DNA of 64,000 nucleotides from JBFHQE01 sp041592335 (lineage in GTDB: Bacteria > Pseudomonadota > Gammaproteobacteria > Thiohalobacterales > Thiohalobacteraceae). Under the pieces are notes generated by a model. It did no database searches. It was not told where the DNA came from and worked only from the letters and a program-made list of their open reading frames with translations. Shown here one piece after another: positions 17,180 through 25,032 of the stretch. Both the position numbers and the translations under genes were made by a program. Where the stretch lies: assembly GCA_041592335.1 (NCBI GenBank), contig JBFHQE010000003.1, positions 62,001 through 126,000 of the forward strand, written 5' to 3'. Each line of letters opens with the position of its first letter. The first letter of the stretch is position 1.

Positions 17180-17863
17180 TTAGGGAGACGCCTGCTCTAC
17201 AGGCATGACGGTCAAGCGTGCTTCGCTATCCCCTACGGTCTGACACCAGGCACCGGTATCGATAAACCAGACATTGCCGAGCGAGGCGGGTTGCCAGTCG
17301 TGCGTAATCGAATGACCGCAGAATATTCGCCAGATGCCGTCCACGCCTGACGCATCCTGCTGGGTATAGCGGCTACGCCCCCACAGCGCTGTCTGCTGGC
17401 AGACATGATCCGTGGCCACCTGTTCGACAAAGGTCGGCCAGTCCATGCCTTCCGGCACATCGGCATGCACCAGCCCGACGGTGCCAGCCAGGGTTTCAAT
17501 CTCGATAACGTAGGGCAATTGCGCAAAATGGCGCGACAGGGCCTTGCGTGTCGCCGGGTGCGTGGACAGCCACCACTGACCGCCGTTGACCTCGATCCAG
17601 TTTTCATCCGGCTTGGCGTCGATAACAAACTGATCATGGTTGCCGCGCACCGCATGAAACCAGGGACGCCTGACGAATTCGAGGGCGCGCCGGGAATCGG
17701 TGCCGCGATCGACCAGGTCGCCGACCGAGAACAAGCGATCCTTGCGGGGATTGAAGTTCAGATCGGACAGCGCCCCATCGAGCAGCGAGTACATACCATG
17801 AATGTCCCCCACGACATAATCCCTGCCCCGGGTGTTACGCGCATAGCGTTCAATAACAGCCAA
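17180..17863 (-). CDS. PPP-family serine/threonine protein phosphatase (lambda phosphatase/PrpA type)
   Basis: A protein of 227 residues with a complete set of PPP motifs: VGDIHG (19-23), VGDLVDRG (48-54), RGNHD (73-77), VHADVP near 132 and FCGHSIT near 196. These supply the two-metal site of lambda-type phosphatases such as PrpA/PrpB, which dephosphorylate Ser/Thr and also Tyr or His residues. The size matches the compact bacterial/phage branch and lacks the extra domains of ApaH. Its start is 44 bases downstream of a minimal kinase-like gene on the same strand, pointing to an opposing kinase/phosphatase pair under one promoter. The start at ATG 17863 gives an N-terminus just ahead of the first motif. 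Confidence 0.9.
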   Translation of the reverse strand: MAVIERYARNTRGRDYVVGDIHGMYSLLDGALSDLNFNPRKDRLFSVGDLVDRGTDSRRALEFVRRPWFHAVRGNHDQFVIDAKPDENWIEVNGGQWWLSTHPATRKALSRHFAQLPYVIEIETLAGTVGLVHADVPEGMDWPTFVEQVATDHVCQQTALWGRSRYTQQDASGVDGIWRIFCGHSITHDWQPASLGNVWFIDTGAWCQTVGDSEARLTVMPVEQASP

Positions 17864-17907
17864 TCGACCCTCCAGACACCTTTAAGGTCTTCGAGTATAC
17901 GGGCTTA

Positions 17908-18504
17908 TCAGATGTGATACAGGGAGGCGTCCACCACGGGATCGTTGATGACCAGTTCCCGGGTCGACGGACGGACCATAAAATTGTTGTGATGCAGGTC
18001 CAGGTTGGCACTATAAGTATCAATAAAATCAGCGAGTTGGACAAGTGCACGACGGAAACTGCGCGGATAGTCGGGATGCCGGGACGCATAGCGGATGGCC
18101 TCGGCGTCGGCGGTCGGCTCGGGATAATAACGCTCGTCGTAGGGCGTCACTTCCTCGATCCGGTTGAGCAGTTGCGTGATGGGCTGGTACAGCGAAGGAT
18201 AGACTTTCAGGGGTTTCAGGCGTTCCATCTCGATCAGGTACAGGTACAGCTGCTGCTCCTGTTTACCGATGATCCCGTAACGGGTATGCGCTTTGGGGAA
18301 GTGCGGGTTGCGGGAAATCTTTTCACTGGAGAGCAAGGCATAGCTGAGCGGATCGAGGGTCAGCTTGGCAACGGAACGGTGCTTGTCGAACACAGCACTG
18401 AACACACCGCGCCCCATCAGTGGCTTGTTTCGGATACAGGGATGCTGACGCGCCTGGCGCACGCCCATTTTCCTCATATCCAGCAAAACATGTTTTGTCG
18501 TCAT
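17908..18504 (-). CDS. Minimal protein-kinase-like protein
   Basis: A protein of 198 residues that I read as a very small protein-kinase fold. A glycine-loop-like GRGVFSAVF spans residues 31-39, SVAKLTL places a candidate ATP-anchoring lysine at 47, and NLDLHHNNFMV at 167-177 reproduces the catalytic-loop spacing D-x4-N (Asp169, Asn174). VINDPV at 185-190 stands where the metal-binding DFG would be (Asp188). Typical kinases exceed 250 residues, so much of the C-lobe is reduced; the HRD histidine is Asn here. The family name is not known to me. ATG 18504 touches the LexA box and has no ribosome site, so Met10 or Met13 (ATG 18468, GAGGA just upstream) may be the true start. Co-directional with the phosphatase gene. 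Confidence 0.65.
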   Translation of the reverse strand: MTTKHVLLDMRKMGVRQARQHPCIRNKPLMGRGVFSAVFDKHRSVAKLTLDPLSYALLSSEKISRNPHFPKAHTRYGIIGKQEQQLYLYLIEMERLKPLKVYPSLYQPITQLLNRIEEVTPYDERYYPEPTADAEAIRYASRHPDYPRSFRRALVQLADFIDTYSANLDLHHNNFMVRPSTRELVINDPVVDASLYHI

Positions 18505-18523
18505 ACTGTATATTCACACAGTA
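18504..18523. promoter_or_regulatory. LexA (SOS) box upstream of the kinase-like/phosphatase pair
   Basis: On the minus strand the sequence reads TACTGTGTGAATATACAGTA: perfect six-base arms TACTGT/ACAGTA with the CTGT-N8-ACAG spacing. It agrees at 17 of 20 positions with the E. coli LexA consensus TACTG(TA)5CAGTA. Its last base is the first base of ATG 18504, so the operator covers the translation start region of that frame; transcription beginning inside or near the box would favour an internal start. It is the only close match noticed in the window, by eye. Confidence 0.85.
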
Positions 18524-18559
18524 GTTAATTCATATAAGCGAAAAAATATCACTTTATAT

Positions 18560-18580
18560 CGGCTTTGAAAAGCCGTTTTT
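18560..18580 (+). other. Small hairpin followed by T-run between folA and the kinase-like gene
   Basis: CGGCTT-TGAA-AAGCCG followed by five T on the plus strand has the form of a short intrinsic terminator, but no plus-strand gene precedes it. On the minus strand it lies 40-60 bases after the folA stop and is followed by an AT-rich stretch rather than a T-run. It may separate the folA operon from the kinase-like operon. Function unproven. Confidence 0.35.
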
Positions 18581-18621
18581 AAGCGGCACAATTTCGGGGC
18601 ACGCAAGACGACCGGCAGCCG

Positions 18622-19113
18622 TCAGTTTTTGCTGCGCTCAAGGATCACAAAGCGGTAGGGGTAGCGGTTGTTTTCGTCGGGATCATGCGCCTCAACCGAG
18701 ACTTCGCACCACTCCTCGGATGGCCATTGCGGGAACCAGGCATCGCCTTCGAAGGCATGATCGATCAGGGTCAGATAGAGACGATCCGCGCGCGGCAGCA
18801 GCTGCTCATAGAAATTGGCCCCGCCAATCACCATCACTTCCTCATGATGAGACGCATATTCCAGCGCCTCTTCGATGGAGAACACAACCTTGCAGCCATC
18901 GGCGGCAAAGCCCGGGTTTCGCGTTATCACGATATTCTCTCGACCGGGCAGCGGCCGGCCAATGGATTCAAAGGTCTTGCGGCCCATCAACACCGGCTTG
19001 CCGAGGGTCATTGCCTTGAAGTGTTTCAGGTCCGCGGGCAACCGCCATGGCAGCGCGTTATCCTTGCCGATCAGGCGATTCCGATCCATCGCCGCAATCA
19101 GTGAGAGCTTCAT
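18622..19113 (-). CDS. folA: Dihydrofolate reductase
   Basis: A protein of 163 residues with the DHFR N-terminus LSLIAAMDRNRLIGKDNALPWRLPADLKHFK, the GKPVLMGRKTFESIGRPLPGR NADPH-binding block and VIGGANFYEQLLP. It regenerates tetrahydrofolate after the thymidylate synthase reaction. It directly follows thyA with no intergenic base, the last gene of the operon that begins at the GT2 gene. Length agrees with chromosomal FolA (about 159-165). Confidence 0.97.
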   Translation of the reverse strand: MKLSLIAAMDRNRLIGKDNALPWRLPADLKHFKAMTLGKPVLMGRKTFESIGRPLPGRENIVITRNPGFAADGCKVVFSIEEALEYASHHEEVMVIGGANFYEQLLPRADRLYLTLIDHAFEGDAWFPQWPSEEWCEVSVEAHDPDENNRYPYRFVILERSKN

Positions 19114-19908
19114 TCAGACCGCCACCGGGGCCTTGATGTGCGGATGGCACTCGTAACCGACCAGCTCGAAATCCTCGAAGGTAAAGGCCAACAGGTCTTT
19201 CACCTCGGGATTGATCTTCATGGTCGGCAGCGGATAGGGCTCGCGGGAGAGTTGCAGATCGGTCTGTTCCAGGTGATTCAGGTACAGGTGCGCATCGCCC
19301 AGCGTGTGCACGAAATCCCCCGGCTCCAGATCGCACACCTGCGCCAGCATCATGGTGAGCAGTGCATAAGAGGCGATATTGAACGGTACACCGAGGAAAA
19401 TATCGGCGCTGCGCTGATACAGCTGACAGGACAGCTTGCCGTCGGCAACGTAGAACTGGAAGAAAGCATGACAGGGCGGCAACGCCATCCTGTCGATCTC
19501 GCCGACGTTCCAGGCGCTGACAATCAGGCGTCGCGAGTCGGGATTATTTTTGATCTGCTCGATGACCTGAGTGATCTGGTCGATATGACGTCCGTCCGCC
19601 GCCGGCCAGGAACGCCATTGCGAACCGTAAACCGGCCCGAGGTTGCCGTTCTCGTCGGCCCACTCGTCCCAGATAGAGACGCCATTGTCTTTCAGATACT
19701 GGATATTGGTGTCGCCCTTCAGGAACCAGAGCAGCTCATGGATGATTGAACGCAGGTGCAGCTTCTTGGTAGTGACACAGGGAAAACCTTCCGCAAGATT
19801 GAAACGCATCTGGTAACCGAACACGCTGAGCGTACCGGTGCCGGTACGGTCTTCCTTTTTCACGCCGTGATCGCGCACATGGCGCATCAAATCCAGGTAC
19901 TGTTTCAC
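19114..19908 (-). CDS. thyA: Thymidylate synthase ThyA
   Basis: A protein of 264 residues, exactly the E. coli length. It has RTGTGTLSVFGYQMRFNL, the catalytic-cysteine block ALPPCHAFFQFYV, and QLYQRSADIFLGVPFNIASYALL. It makes dTMP from dUMP using methylene-tetrahydrofolate, producing dihydrofolate for the adjacent folA product. I chose GTG 19908, which overlaps the lgt stop in a GTGA arrangement. A longer frame from 20139 adds 77 residues that are merely lgt read in another frame. Confidence 0.97.
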   Translation of the reverse strand: MKQYLDLMRHVRDHGVKKEDRTGTGTLSVFGYQMRFNLAEGFPCVTTKKLHLRSIIHELLWFLKGDTNIQYLKDNGVSIWDEWADENGNLGPVYGSQWRSWPAADGRHIDQITQVIEQIKNNPDSRRLIVSAWNVGEIDRMALPPCHAFFQFYVADGKLSCQLYQRSADIFLGVPFNIASYALLTMMLAQVCDLEPGDFVHTLGDAHLYLNHLEQTDLQLSREPYPLPTMKINPEVKDLLAFTFEDFELVGYECHPHIKAPVAV

Positions 19909-20741
19909 GCTTGCCCCGCTTTGCTGTTCGTTCGATAGGCCCACACTATAAAGCCTGTGCCGATAATTATCATCGGGCTGGACAGCAACTGCCCCATGGT
20001 GAACCAGTCGAACGCGAGATAACCGATATGCGCATCCGGCAGGCGTACAAATTCCACCAGAAACCGGAAGCTGCCGTAACCCAGCAGGAACAGTCCCGAG
20101 GCCGCCATCATCGGGCGCGGCTTGCGCGAGAAAAACCACAACAGCAGAAACAGCACCACGCCTTCCAGAAAGGCCTCGTACAGCATGGACGGATGCCGCG
20201 GCGCGGAGTAACCAACGATTTCACCCTGGCAGTATTCCGGAAACCGGTAGCAGGGCAGCTGCATCGCCCAGGCGACATCCGACGCCCTGCCCCAGAGTTC
20301 ACCGTTGATAAAGTTGCCGATCCGACCGGCCAGCAGGCCGATCGGTACCAGTGGCGCGACAAAGTCGCCCACCTGAAAATAATGCCGTTGTGTGTGCCGC
20401 GCGTAGAGTCCAATCGCGATCAGCACGCCGATCAAGCCACCGTGGAACGACATGCCCCCCTGCCAGATACGCAGCAGTAGCGAAGGGTCGTTAATAAAGG
20501 CGTCCAGGTTGTAGAAAAAGACGTAACCCAGACGACCGCCGATAATAACGCCGAGCGCGGCATAAAAAATCAGGTCACCAATTTCTTCCGGCCGCCAGCC
20601 TGAATCAGGCCGAGCAGCACGTACTTTCCCCAGCCACCAGGCCGCGATAAAGCCGATCAGGTACATCATGCCGTACCAGTGAACGGCATAGTCGTCACCG
20701 AAGCGGATAATAGCGGGATCAATGTTGGGGTAAGTCAGCAT
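19905..20741 (-). CDS. lgt: Prolipoprotein diacylglyceryl transferase Lgt
   Basis: A protein of 278 residues and about seven hydrophobic segments. It has MSFHGGLIGVLIAI and GRIGNFINGELWGRASDVAWAM, the Lgt signature with the essential Arg and Asn-Glu, plus HPSMLYEAFLEGV. It transfers diacylglyceryl from phosphatidylglycerol to the lipobox cysteine at the inner membrane, needed for lipoproteins such as BamD in this window. It lies 4 bases after rlmI and overlaps thyA, the common lgt-thyA pairing. Confidence 0.97.
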   Translation of the reverse strand: MLTYPNIDPAIIRFGDDYAVHWYGMMYLIGFIAAWWLGKVRAARPDSGWRPEEIGDLIFYAALGVIIGGRLGYVFFYNLDAFINDPSLLLRIWQGGMSFHGGLIGVLIAIGLYARHTQRHYFQVGDFVAPLVPIGLLAGRIGNFINGELWGRASDVAWAMQLPCYRFPEYCQGEIVGYSAPRHPSMLYEAFLEGVVLFLLLWFFSRKPRPMMAASGLFLLGYGSFRFLVEFVRLPDAHIGYLAFDWFTMGQLLSSPMIIIGTGFIVWAYRTNSKAGQA

Positions 20742-20745
20742 GGAA

Positions 20746-21951
20746 TCAATAAACCCGACAATACAGCGCCTTCAAATATTCCGTCTCCGGCATCGCGGCA
20801 TGCACCGGGTGATCCACCGACTGGCCGCCGCGTTCCAGAATCTGCAACTGCTTTTTCGCCTGGTAGGCGCCCTTGGCAATGGCGCGCTGAAAAGCCTGCG
20901 CCTCCATGTGAAACGAACAGGACGCGGTAATCAGAACAGCATCATCGGCAAGCAACTGCATTGCCTGATGATTCAATCGCTGATAGGCCTCGCTGCCCTT
21001 GTCGAAATCTTTCTTGCGCTTCACGAAGGCGGGCGGATCCGCGATGATGACATCGAATTGTTGTTCATCCGCCCTGAGTTGTTTCAGGACTTCAAACACA
21101 TCGCCGCAAAGGGTATCAAGCTTGCCATCCACGCCGTTCATTTGAGCATTCGCCACAACCTGTTGCACGGCATCCGCTGAAACGTCCACGCAGGTAACCC
21201 TGGCCGCGCCCGCCACGGCGGCACGAATTCCCCAGCCCCCGACATAGCTGAACAGATCCAGCACGCGCTTGCCCGCTACATAACGCAGCATCCTTGAACG
21301 ATTATCCGCCTGGTCGAAAAACCAGCCGGTTTTCTGACCTTCTGTCAGGCTGACCTCAAAGCGCGACTCCTGTTCCCGCACTTCAACCCGATCGGGTACA
21401 GCGCCCTGAACGTCGATATATGTCTCCAGCCCTTCCAGCAAACGCATCGAGCTGTCATTGCGCAGCACGATTCCTTTGGGCGAAAACAGCGCATCCAGAA
21501 CGGAAAGAATCGTATCCTTCTGCGCCTCCATTCCCGCCGTCGTGATCTGCACACTAAAGACATCGTTGTAACGGTCAATCACCAGACCGGGCAGCGCGTC
21601 ACTCTCGCCAAATACCAGCCGATAATAAGGTGCCGCATACAATGATTCACGAATAACCAGCGCGCGCCTGATACGCTGCTCGATTAACGATGCATCGAAA
21701 ATGCTTTTTGCACTGCGGCTCAGCACTCGCGCAGCAATCAGCGATTGTGGATTGGCATAACCCATCGCCAGCGGCCGTTCATTGCTGGCCTGAATAATCA
21801 CCGGCTGTCCCGGCGCAAGACCCTTGAGCGGTGTTTTGGCCGTATCGATTTCATTGCTGTAGACCCAAAGGTGACCGGCACGCAAACGCCGCTCTTCACG
21901 TTTCTTTAACTGCAATACCGGGTATGTGTTGTTATCGGCCGTAGTCATCAC
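20746..21951 (-). CDS. rlmI: 23S rRNA (cytosine-1962-C5) methyltransferase RlmI-like
   Basis: A protein of 401 residues: N-terminal PUA-type domain (LKKREERRLRAGHLWVYSNEID), middle RAMD domain with YYRLVFGESDALPGLVIDRYND, then a class I methyltransferase with VLDLFSYVGGWGIRAAVAGA and the catalytic IIADPPAFVKRKKDFDKG near residue 280. TASCSFHM provides the second conserved cysteine of rRNA m5C enzymes. RlmI modifies C1962 of 23S rRNA in E. coli; exact position here is inferred by family. It overlaps the ArnT-like gene by four bases. Confidence 0.88.
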   Translation of the reverse strand: MMTTADNNTYPVLQLKKREERRLRAGHLWVYSNEIDTAKTPLKGLAPGQPVIIQASNERPLAMGYANPQSLIAARVLSRSAKSIFDASLIEQRIRRALVIRESLYAAPYYRLVFGESDALPGLVIDRYNDVFSVQITTAGMEAQKDTILSVLDALFSPKGIVLRNDSSMRLLEGLETYIDVQGAVPDRVEVREQESRFEVSLTEGQKTGWFFDQADNRSRMLRYVAGKRVLDLFSYVGGWGIRAAVAGAARVTCVDVSADAVQQVVANAQMNGVDGKLDTLCGDVFEVLKQLRADEQQFDVIIADPPAFVKRKKDFDKGSEAYQRLNHQAMQLLADDAVLITASCSFHMEAQAFQRAIAKGAYQAKKQLQILERGGQSVDHPVHAAMPETEYLKALYCRVY

Positions 21952-23588
21952 TTATTCTGTTTCGCCTTCTGCTGCTTGCGTTTTACCCTGGGTTTTCGTT
22001 TCTTTTTGGGGAGAGCCTGTAAAAAATCGTGCGCCCGCCAAAGACCAAGCTCATGCTCCCGACCCCGGTAATGCTGCTCATAAAGCGCGCCCTGTCCCAG
22101 GTTTGGCCAGGCACTGCGGTAAACGACCAGGTAAGCATCCGAATGAGCTTTAGCCCAGTCAACCACCCCGGGTGCAGGCACGTTCAACTCCACCAGCGGT
22201 GTTAACAAGCGCCCCAGGAAATTGTACTGCGCATGGTACTCGCCCACATTGGCCACCGGCTGGTCGGCCTGCTGCAAGCGCGCAATTCGTTGACTGATGG
22301 GGGTGAGATCATACCGGCTTGCACTGTGCTGCATCAACGCCAGTTGCACGCCAAGCACAACAAGGGCAGTGGCGATCGCCAGGCGTTTCAGCTGAACGGA
22401 CAAGGCCGCCGGACCCGGAATCAGAAAAACCAGTCCCGCCAGACACAGACCCGCGCCCCAGTAACTTTCAATCTCGGCCAGCCAGGGCGCCGCGTCTTCC
22501 GGTAACCACCAGTGCAGGCTGAACAGCAGCACGCCACTTAAAAAACAGATCAGGCCCGCCAGCCACGCGCGGGTGGGCGCGAATGTCACACGACTAAGGC
22601 CCACAGCCACGAGCAGCACCATGGCCGGCAACAACGGCAACAGGTATTTCAGCTGCTTACCGCTAACCAGGCTGAAACCCACCAGCACCGGCAGCAACCA
22701 CAACAACAGGAATTGCTCGGGAGACTCACGCCTGAACCCGGCGCGCACCGATCGCCACACACCTGGCCAGGCAACCCAGGGCAACAACAGCAAAGGCAAC
22801 ATCGGCAAGTACCACCACCAGGGTTCGGCATGGGCAAACGACTCCGTCACGCGTCCCGCGGTCTGACCCCAGAAAATGGCCTGGCGATAAGCCTCTCCCC
22901 CCGCGATCCCCGCCGGTATCGCCCAGGCAAGACCAATAGCCGCACCGAGCAACAGCGACAACAGCACCTGACCATACCAGCACCAGCGGCACAGGCCCGG
23001 TTTCAGCCACAAGGGCGCAAGCAAGGCGACCGGCAGCACGTGTAAAAGAATCACCGGCCCCTTGGCCAGGATACCTATCCCGATCGCCAGGCCCGGTAAA
23101 ACGGAGAAACGCCGGGTTTGCGCCATCTGCCACCAGCCCAGCATTGCCAGCAACGTGGCCAGCACCAGCAACAGGTCGAACTGCACGAGCGTGGCAAAGG
23201 CCAGCCAGAAACCGCTGGCAAACAACAACCAGCTTGCATGCTTTCCCACCTCTATTCGATCGGGCCAGAGTCGCAGCGCCAGCAGGCGTACCAGGGGAAT
23301 ACAGAGCAAGGCAAGCAATGGTGCAATCAGGCGTGGCCACCATTCGTTAACACCGAATACCGCCCAGCCAGCCTGTATCAGCCAGAACAGTAATGGCGGT
23401 TTGTGCGCATAGGGTTCGCCATTCTTGAAGGGCACCAGGAAATCATCGCGCAACCACATTTCCCAGGCGACGCTGAGATAGCGGGTTTCATCAACCGGCA
23501 ACAGGGGACGAACAGCGAGAGAGACAATGACAACCAGCAGCCACAACAGAGCCAGTTGCAGAAAAGACCGGTCAAGAAGCGGTTTCAC
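21948..23588 (-). CDS. ArnT-like (GT83) membrane glycosyltransferase
   Basis: An integral membrane protein of 546 residues with about a dozen hydrophobic helices. The periplasmic loop motif DETRYLSVAWEMW just after the first helix, then NGEPYAHKPPLLFW, is diagnostic of ArnT and other PMT-fold GT-C enzymes using polyprenyl-phosphate sugars (catalytic Asp of DET). ArnT adds aminoarabinose to lipid A, but no arnBCAD genes are present, so another sugar made by the adjacent GT2 enzyme is more likely. The last 20 residues are unusually rich in Lys/Arg (KKKRKPRVKRK). It overlaps the TVP38-like gene by 17 bases. Confidence 0.82.
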   Translation of the reverse strand: MKPLLDRSFLQLALLWLLVVIVSLAVRPLLPVDETRYLSVAWEMWLRDDFLVPFKNGEPYAHKPPLLFWLIQAGWAVFGVNEWWPRLIAPLLALLCIPLVRLLALRLWPDRIEVGKHASWLLFASGFWLAFATLVQFDLLLVLATLLAMLGWWQMAQTRRFSVLPGLAIGIGILAKGPVILLHVLPVALLAPLWLKPGLCRWCWYGQVLLSLLLGAAIGLAWAIPAGIAGGEAYRQAIFWGQTAGRVTESFAHAEPWWWYLPMLPLLLLPWVAWPGVWRSVRAGFRRESPEQFLLLWLLPVLVGFSLVSGKQLKYLLPLLPAMVLLVAVGLSRVTFAPTRAWLAGLICFLSGVLLFSLHWWLPEDAAPWLAEIESYWGAGLCLAGLVFLIPGPAALSVQLKRLAIATALVVLGVQLALMQHSASRYDLTPISQRIARLQQADQPVANVGEYHAQYNFLGRLLTPLVELNVPAPGVVDWAKAHSDAYLVVYRSAWPNLGQGALYEQHYRGREHELGLWRAHDFLQALPKKKRKPRVKRKQQKAKQNK

Positions 23589-24225
23589 TCAACCACTCGT
23601 GTGCCCGATAGCGATGATAGAGATAGATACCCAATGCGGCAGACAGGACAAACAACACAACCCCGACTGAGATGCGCACTCCCGGCTCAATAGCGATGCC
23701 GCTGCCAATCAGCGCAAAAATCAGCATTTGCGGGATATAGCCCAGGCCGGATCCGGCGAAAAATGCCAGCGGCCGAATCGCGGCAGCACCGGCCACCAGG
23801 TTCACCAGTACATTACTGCCAAAAGGCATCAGCCGGATGAGCAGCGTGGTGGCAAAAGTATGCTGATTGAGAAATTCGTTCAGGCGATGCGTTCCGGGCG
23901 ACAGCCGCGACTGTATGTAACCCCGGGCAACCGATCGCGCGATGGCATAGGTCAACATGCAACCGAACAGTGCCGCCAGGGAGGAGATTACAACGCCTTC
24001 GGTCAGGCCAAAGGTGTACCCACCCAGAAAGGCGATAAACTGGCGCGACAGTCCGACACTTGCCAGCAGAGCGCCGATCAGCAGAAACAGCAATTCACCC
24101 GGCAAGCGCGAACTCGCCAGCAGGCTTGTCATCAATTGCTGATCAACCAGGCGATTAAGCACCAGCCCCAACAACAGAAACAGGGCCACTACCAAAGCAC
24201 TTTTGAATAAGAAATCAATCTTCAC
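23572..24225 (-). CDS. TVP38/TMEM64 (VTT/DedA-superfamily) membrane protein
   Basis: A membrane protein of 217 residues with about five hydrophobic segments. FIAFLGGYTFGLTEGVVISSLAALFGCMLTYAIAR and LLIRLMPFGSNVLVNLVAGAAAIRPLAFFAGSGLGYIPQ are the conserved re-entrant helix features of the VTT domain (G-x-x-x-G, then R-x-x-P-x-x-x-x-N). Related DedA and VTT proteins move or scramble phospholipids and undecaprenyl phosphate. Sitting between a GT2 polyprenyl-phosphate glycosyltransferase and a GT83 transferase, it may flip the lipid carrier or its sugar adduct; that role is inferred. Starts overlap both neighbours by about 11-17 bases. Confidence 0.82.
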   Translation of the reverse strand: MKIDFLFKSALVVALFLLLGLVLNRLVDQQLMTSLLASSRLPGELLFLLIGALLASVGLSRQFIAFLGGYTFGLTEGVVISSLAALFGCMLTYAIARSVARGYIQSRLSPGTHRLNEFLNQHTFATTLLIRLMPFGSNVLVNLVAGAAAIRPLAFFAGSGLGYIPQMLIFALIGSGIAIEPGVRISVGVVLFVLSAALGIYLYHRYRAHEWLSETAS

Positions 24226-24943
24226 GTCGCTGATTACCGCTCACTTCCCGTACGCTGGTGTTTGTCATCCGCCGCTGCAGCCAGCTGACACCCAGCACAT
24301 CCACGATCCCGACCCACAGCCGGTTCCAGACCCCGTATTTGCTTTTTCCCTGTCGGCGCGGCCGGTGATTCACGGGCACCGATTTCACCTCACCGCCCGC
24401 ACGCAACACCAGCGCGGGCAGAAAGCGGTGCATGTGATCGAAATAAGGCAGCGCCTGAAACACTTCCCGGCGAATCAATTTTAGGCCACATCCGGTGTCC
24501 GGCGTACTGTCTTTCAACAACGCCTGGCGAACAGCATTGGCAAGTCGCGAGGAAAGCTTCTTCAGCGGACTATCCCGGCGCTGTTTTCGCCAACCGGCCA
24601 GCAGCCACAACCGGGGGTTGGCTTTGACCTCCTGGAACAACGACCAGATATCGGCGGGATCATTCTGCCCATCGCCATCCAGCGTCGCAATCCATTCTCC
24701 CTTCGCCGCCTGCGCACCGCTTTTCAGCGCCGCGCTCTGACCGGCACGGGACGCATGCTGCAGTACACGTAATCGTGCACTGGCACTCTGCAACAAGCGC
24801 ATCGGGGTGTCATCCTGGCTACCGTCGTCAACCACGATAATTTCATAATTCAGCCGCGTGCCCAGCGCCGCATCCACTTCATCGATAAGCGGCAGAATAC
24901 TTTCCGCTTCGTTGTACACCGGGATGACCACCGATAATTCCAT
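24215..24943 (-). CDS. GT2 polyprenyl-phosphate sugar transferase (DPM1/ArnC-like)
   Basis: About 242 residues opening with ELSVVIPVYNEAESILPLIDEV, followed by VVDDGSQDDTP, LDGDGQNDPADIW (the DxD-like metal motif) and SKYGVWNRLWVG near the C-terminus. It is shorter than ArnC/GtrB and lacks their two membrane helices, resembling soluble dolichol-phosphate-mannose synthases. It likely loads a sugar onto undecaprenyl phosphate for the downstream GT83 enzyme. I chose ATG 24943; GTG 24979 gives 12 extra residues without family similarity. First gene of the seven-gene operon ending in folA, and divergent from yyaL with about 90 bases between. Confidence 0.85.
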   Translation of the reverse strand: MELSVVIPVYNEAESILPLIDEVDAALGTRLNYEIIVVDDGSQDDTPMRLLQSASARLRVLQHASRAGQSAALKSGAQAAKGEWIATLDGDGQNDPADIWSLFQEVKANPRLWLLAGWRKQRRDSPLKKLSSRLANAVRQALLKDSTPDTGCGLKLIRREVFQALPYFDHMHRFLPALVLRAGGEVKSVPVNHRPRRQGKSKYGVWNRLWVGIVDVLGVSWLQRRMTNTSVREVSGNQRRED

Positions 24944-25032
24944 AGTAAACACACAGGCAATGTTGAGACCGTCTGACACGGCTCGTATAGTAAGTTTTTT
25001 TTGCTTAAGCGAGCCTTAACAGGACCACTCAC

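Noticed and set aside
17180..18504. Kinase/phosphatase pair as part of a prophage
   Set aside because: Lambda-type phosphatase and LexA-box control are phage-like traits, but no integrase, repressor, structural or lysis gene and no attachment repeat is nearby; flanking genes are core.
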